Below, one piece after another: positions 6,202-7,190 of a stretch of 7,190 nt of DNA. Every line of letters starts with the position of its first letter. The first letter of the stretch is position 1. The notes under the pieces were generated by a model. It saw only the letters and a list, made by a program, of their open reading frames with translations. It was not told the DNA's origin and made no database searches. Both the position numbers and the translations under genes were made by a program. The stretch is from NCBI GenBank assembly GCA_019309685.1, contig JAFDFT010000250.1:1-7190 (forward strand). Direction: 5' to 3'. Source of the stretch: Deltaproteobacteria bacterium. GTDB lineage: Bacteria; Desulfobacterota; Desulfobacteria; Desulfobacterales; JAABPS01.

Positions 6202-7190
6202 CGACTTATCAGGAAAAAGTTTTTTAACATCCACTGCTGACGCTCTGCAAACCCCTCTTTCCGTAATAATTCCTGTTACCAGCCTGGCAGGCGTTACATC
6301 AAAAGCAAAGTTGGCAGCGGGGCTGTCTGCCGGAGGAACCAGCACAGATGTTACGTTCCTCTCATTTAATCCTTGAATATACCGTATCTCATCCGGGTCC
6401 CGCTGTTCTATTGGAATTTCCTTAATACCATCTTTTATTTCCCAGTCAATAGTACTGGAAGGCAGCGCCGCGTAAAACGGAACATCATTATCCCGAGCAG
6501 CAAGCGCTTTGTGATATGTTCCGATTTTATTAGCCACATCTCCGGTAAATGTGGTCCTATCTGATCCGACGATCACCATATCAACCATACCCTGCTGCAT
6601 CAGATAGCCGCTCGCGTTATCGATAATCACCGTGTGATTTACACCGTACTTGCCCAGCTCCCACGCGGTCAGTCGTGCACCCTGATTCAGCGGGCGGGTC
6701 TCACCCACCCATACATGGATATCTATATTTTTATCAAATGCCGCGTATATGGGCGCAGTTGCTGTTCCCCACTCAATACACGCGAGCCAACCCGCGTTGC
6801 AATGAGTAAGAATATTTACTGTCCTTCCTTTTTTTTGTTTGCTGATCGCCTGGATTAGTTCCACGCCATGCTCACCGATCTTTTTGCAATTATCCACTTC
6901 TTCTTCAGTTATCTTGTCAGCTTCGTTTCGAGCCGCCTCAATACGTTCCTGCGTATTATTCACTGCCAATACTTCTCCCAAAACCCTGTCCGCAGCCCAC
7001 GCGAGATTAACAGCCGTTGGCCTGGCGGATTTGATCCGTTCACATTCTCCAACAATGTAATCATCTTCAACGGTCTCACCGGGATGATTCAATACGGCAA
7101 GATACATACCGTAGGCAGCTGTCACGCCGATAAGGGGCGCGCCTCTTACCTGCATGGACTGAATAGCCGCTATAATGCCATCTACTGTTT
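6196..7190 (-). CDS. mtnA: Methylthioribose-1-phosphate isomerase, 5' end outside window
   Basis: Isomerises 5-methylthioribose-1-phosphate to methylthioribulose-1-phosphate in methionine salvage from methylthioadenosine; it is a cytosolic member of the eIF2B-related isomerase family. About 330 residues are visible, against a usual ~345-350, so roughly 15-20 N-terminal residues lie beyond 7190. The frame stays open to the edge, reading TVDGIIAAIQSMQVRGAP, and the internal Met at 7155 is not the start because RGAPLIGVTAAYG belongs to the core. The catalytic Cys lies in NILTHCNAGWLA and the catalytic Asp in VIVGSDRTTFTGDVANKIGTY. GETRPLNQGARLTAWEL and the Pro-Ser-Ser-Thr-Ile segment are also typical. 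Related enzymes act on 5-deoxyribose-1-phosphate or ribose-1,5-bisphosphate. No mtnP, mtnK or later salvage gene is in the window, so the exact pathway variant is open. A 311-bp gap and a promoter separate it from ahbB. Confidence 0.93.
   Translation of the reverse strand, partial: TVDGIIAAIQSMQVRGAPLIGVTAAYGMYLAVLNHPGETVEDDYIVGECERIKSARPTAVNLAWAADRVLGEVLAVNNTQERIEAARNEADKITEEEVDNCKKIGEHGVELIQAISKQKKGRTVNILTHCNAGWLACIEWGTATAPIYAAFDKNIDIHVWVGETRPLNQGARLTAWELGKYGVNHTVIIDNASGYLMQQGMVDMVIVGSDRTTFTGDVANKIGTYHKALAARDNDVPFYAALPSSTIDWEIKDGIKEIPIEQRDPDEIRYIQGLNERNVTSVLVPPADSPAANFAFDVTPARLVTGIITERGVCRASAVDVKKLFPDKSF

Overview
The window looks like chromosomal housekeeping DNA of an anaerobic, probably sulfate-reducing member of Desulfobacterota (a Desulfobacterales-type genome). 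This rests on a siroheme decarboxylase subunit of the alternative heme pathway, a radical SAM protein fused to a cobalamin-binding-like domain, moderate GC content, and long intergenic gaps filled with degenerate repeats. The lineage is an inference from gene content; there is no rRNA or other marker gene.

Layout from left to right. hisD (27-1331, + strand) encodes histidinol dehydrogenase. It converges on a YhhN/lysoplasmalogenase-type membrane protein gene (1357-2019, - strand). Every gene from there to the right edge is on the minus strand. A 139-bp imperfect palindrome (2035-2173) lies between the yhhN ribosome-binding site and pepA. pepA (2237-3726), a leucyl aminopeptidase of family M17, is broken by an exact 20-bp tandem duplication at 2506-2545. 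Removing one copy restores a 489-residue protein. A 300-bp gap follows (3727-4026) with a near-consensus promoter and a degenerate repeat. Next come a radical SAM protein gene (4027-5421) and, overlapping its start, ahbB (5402-5884), with a likely promoter just upstream. A second gap (5885-6195) carries another degenerate copy of the same repeat. mtnA (6196 to beyond 7190) encodes methylthioribose-1-phosphate isomerase, with its N-terminus cut by the window edge.

The genes do not form one pathway. They cover histidine synthesis, lipid or membrane metabolism, peptide turnover, heme synthesis and methionine salvage. The only clear functional coupling is ahbB with the radical SAM gene, which overlap by 20 nt. 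I did not find an unambiguous new biological system. The most notable observations are the clean frameshifting duplication in pepA, the ahbB/radical SAM pair with no ahbA beside it, the long palindrome, and the shared ~165-bp dispersed repeat in two separate gaps.
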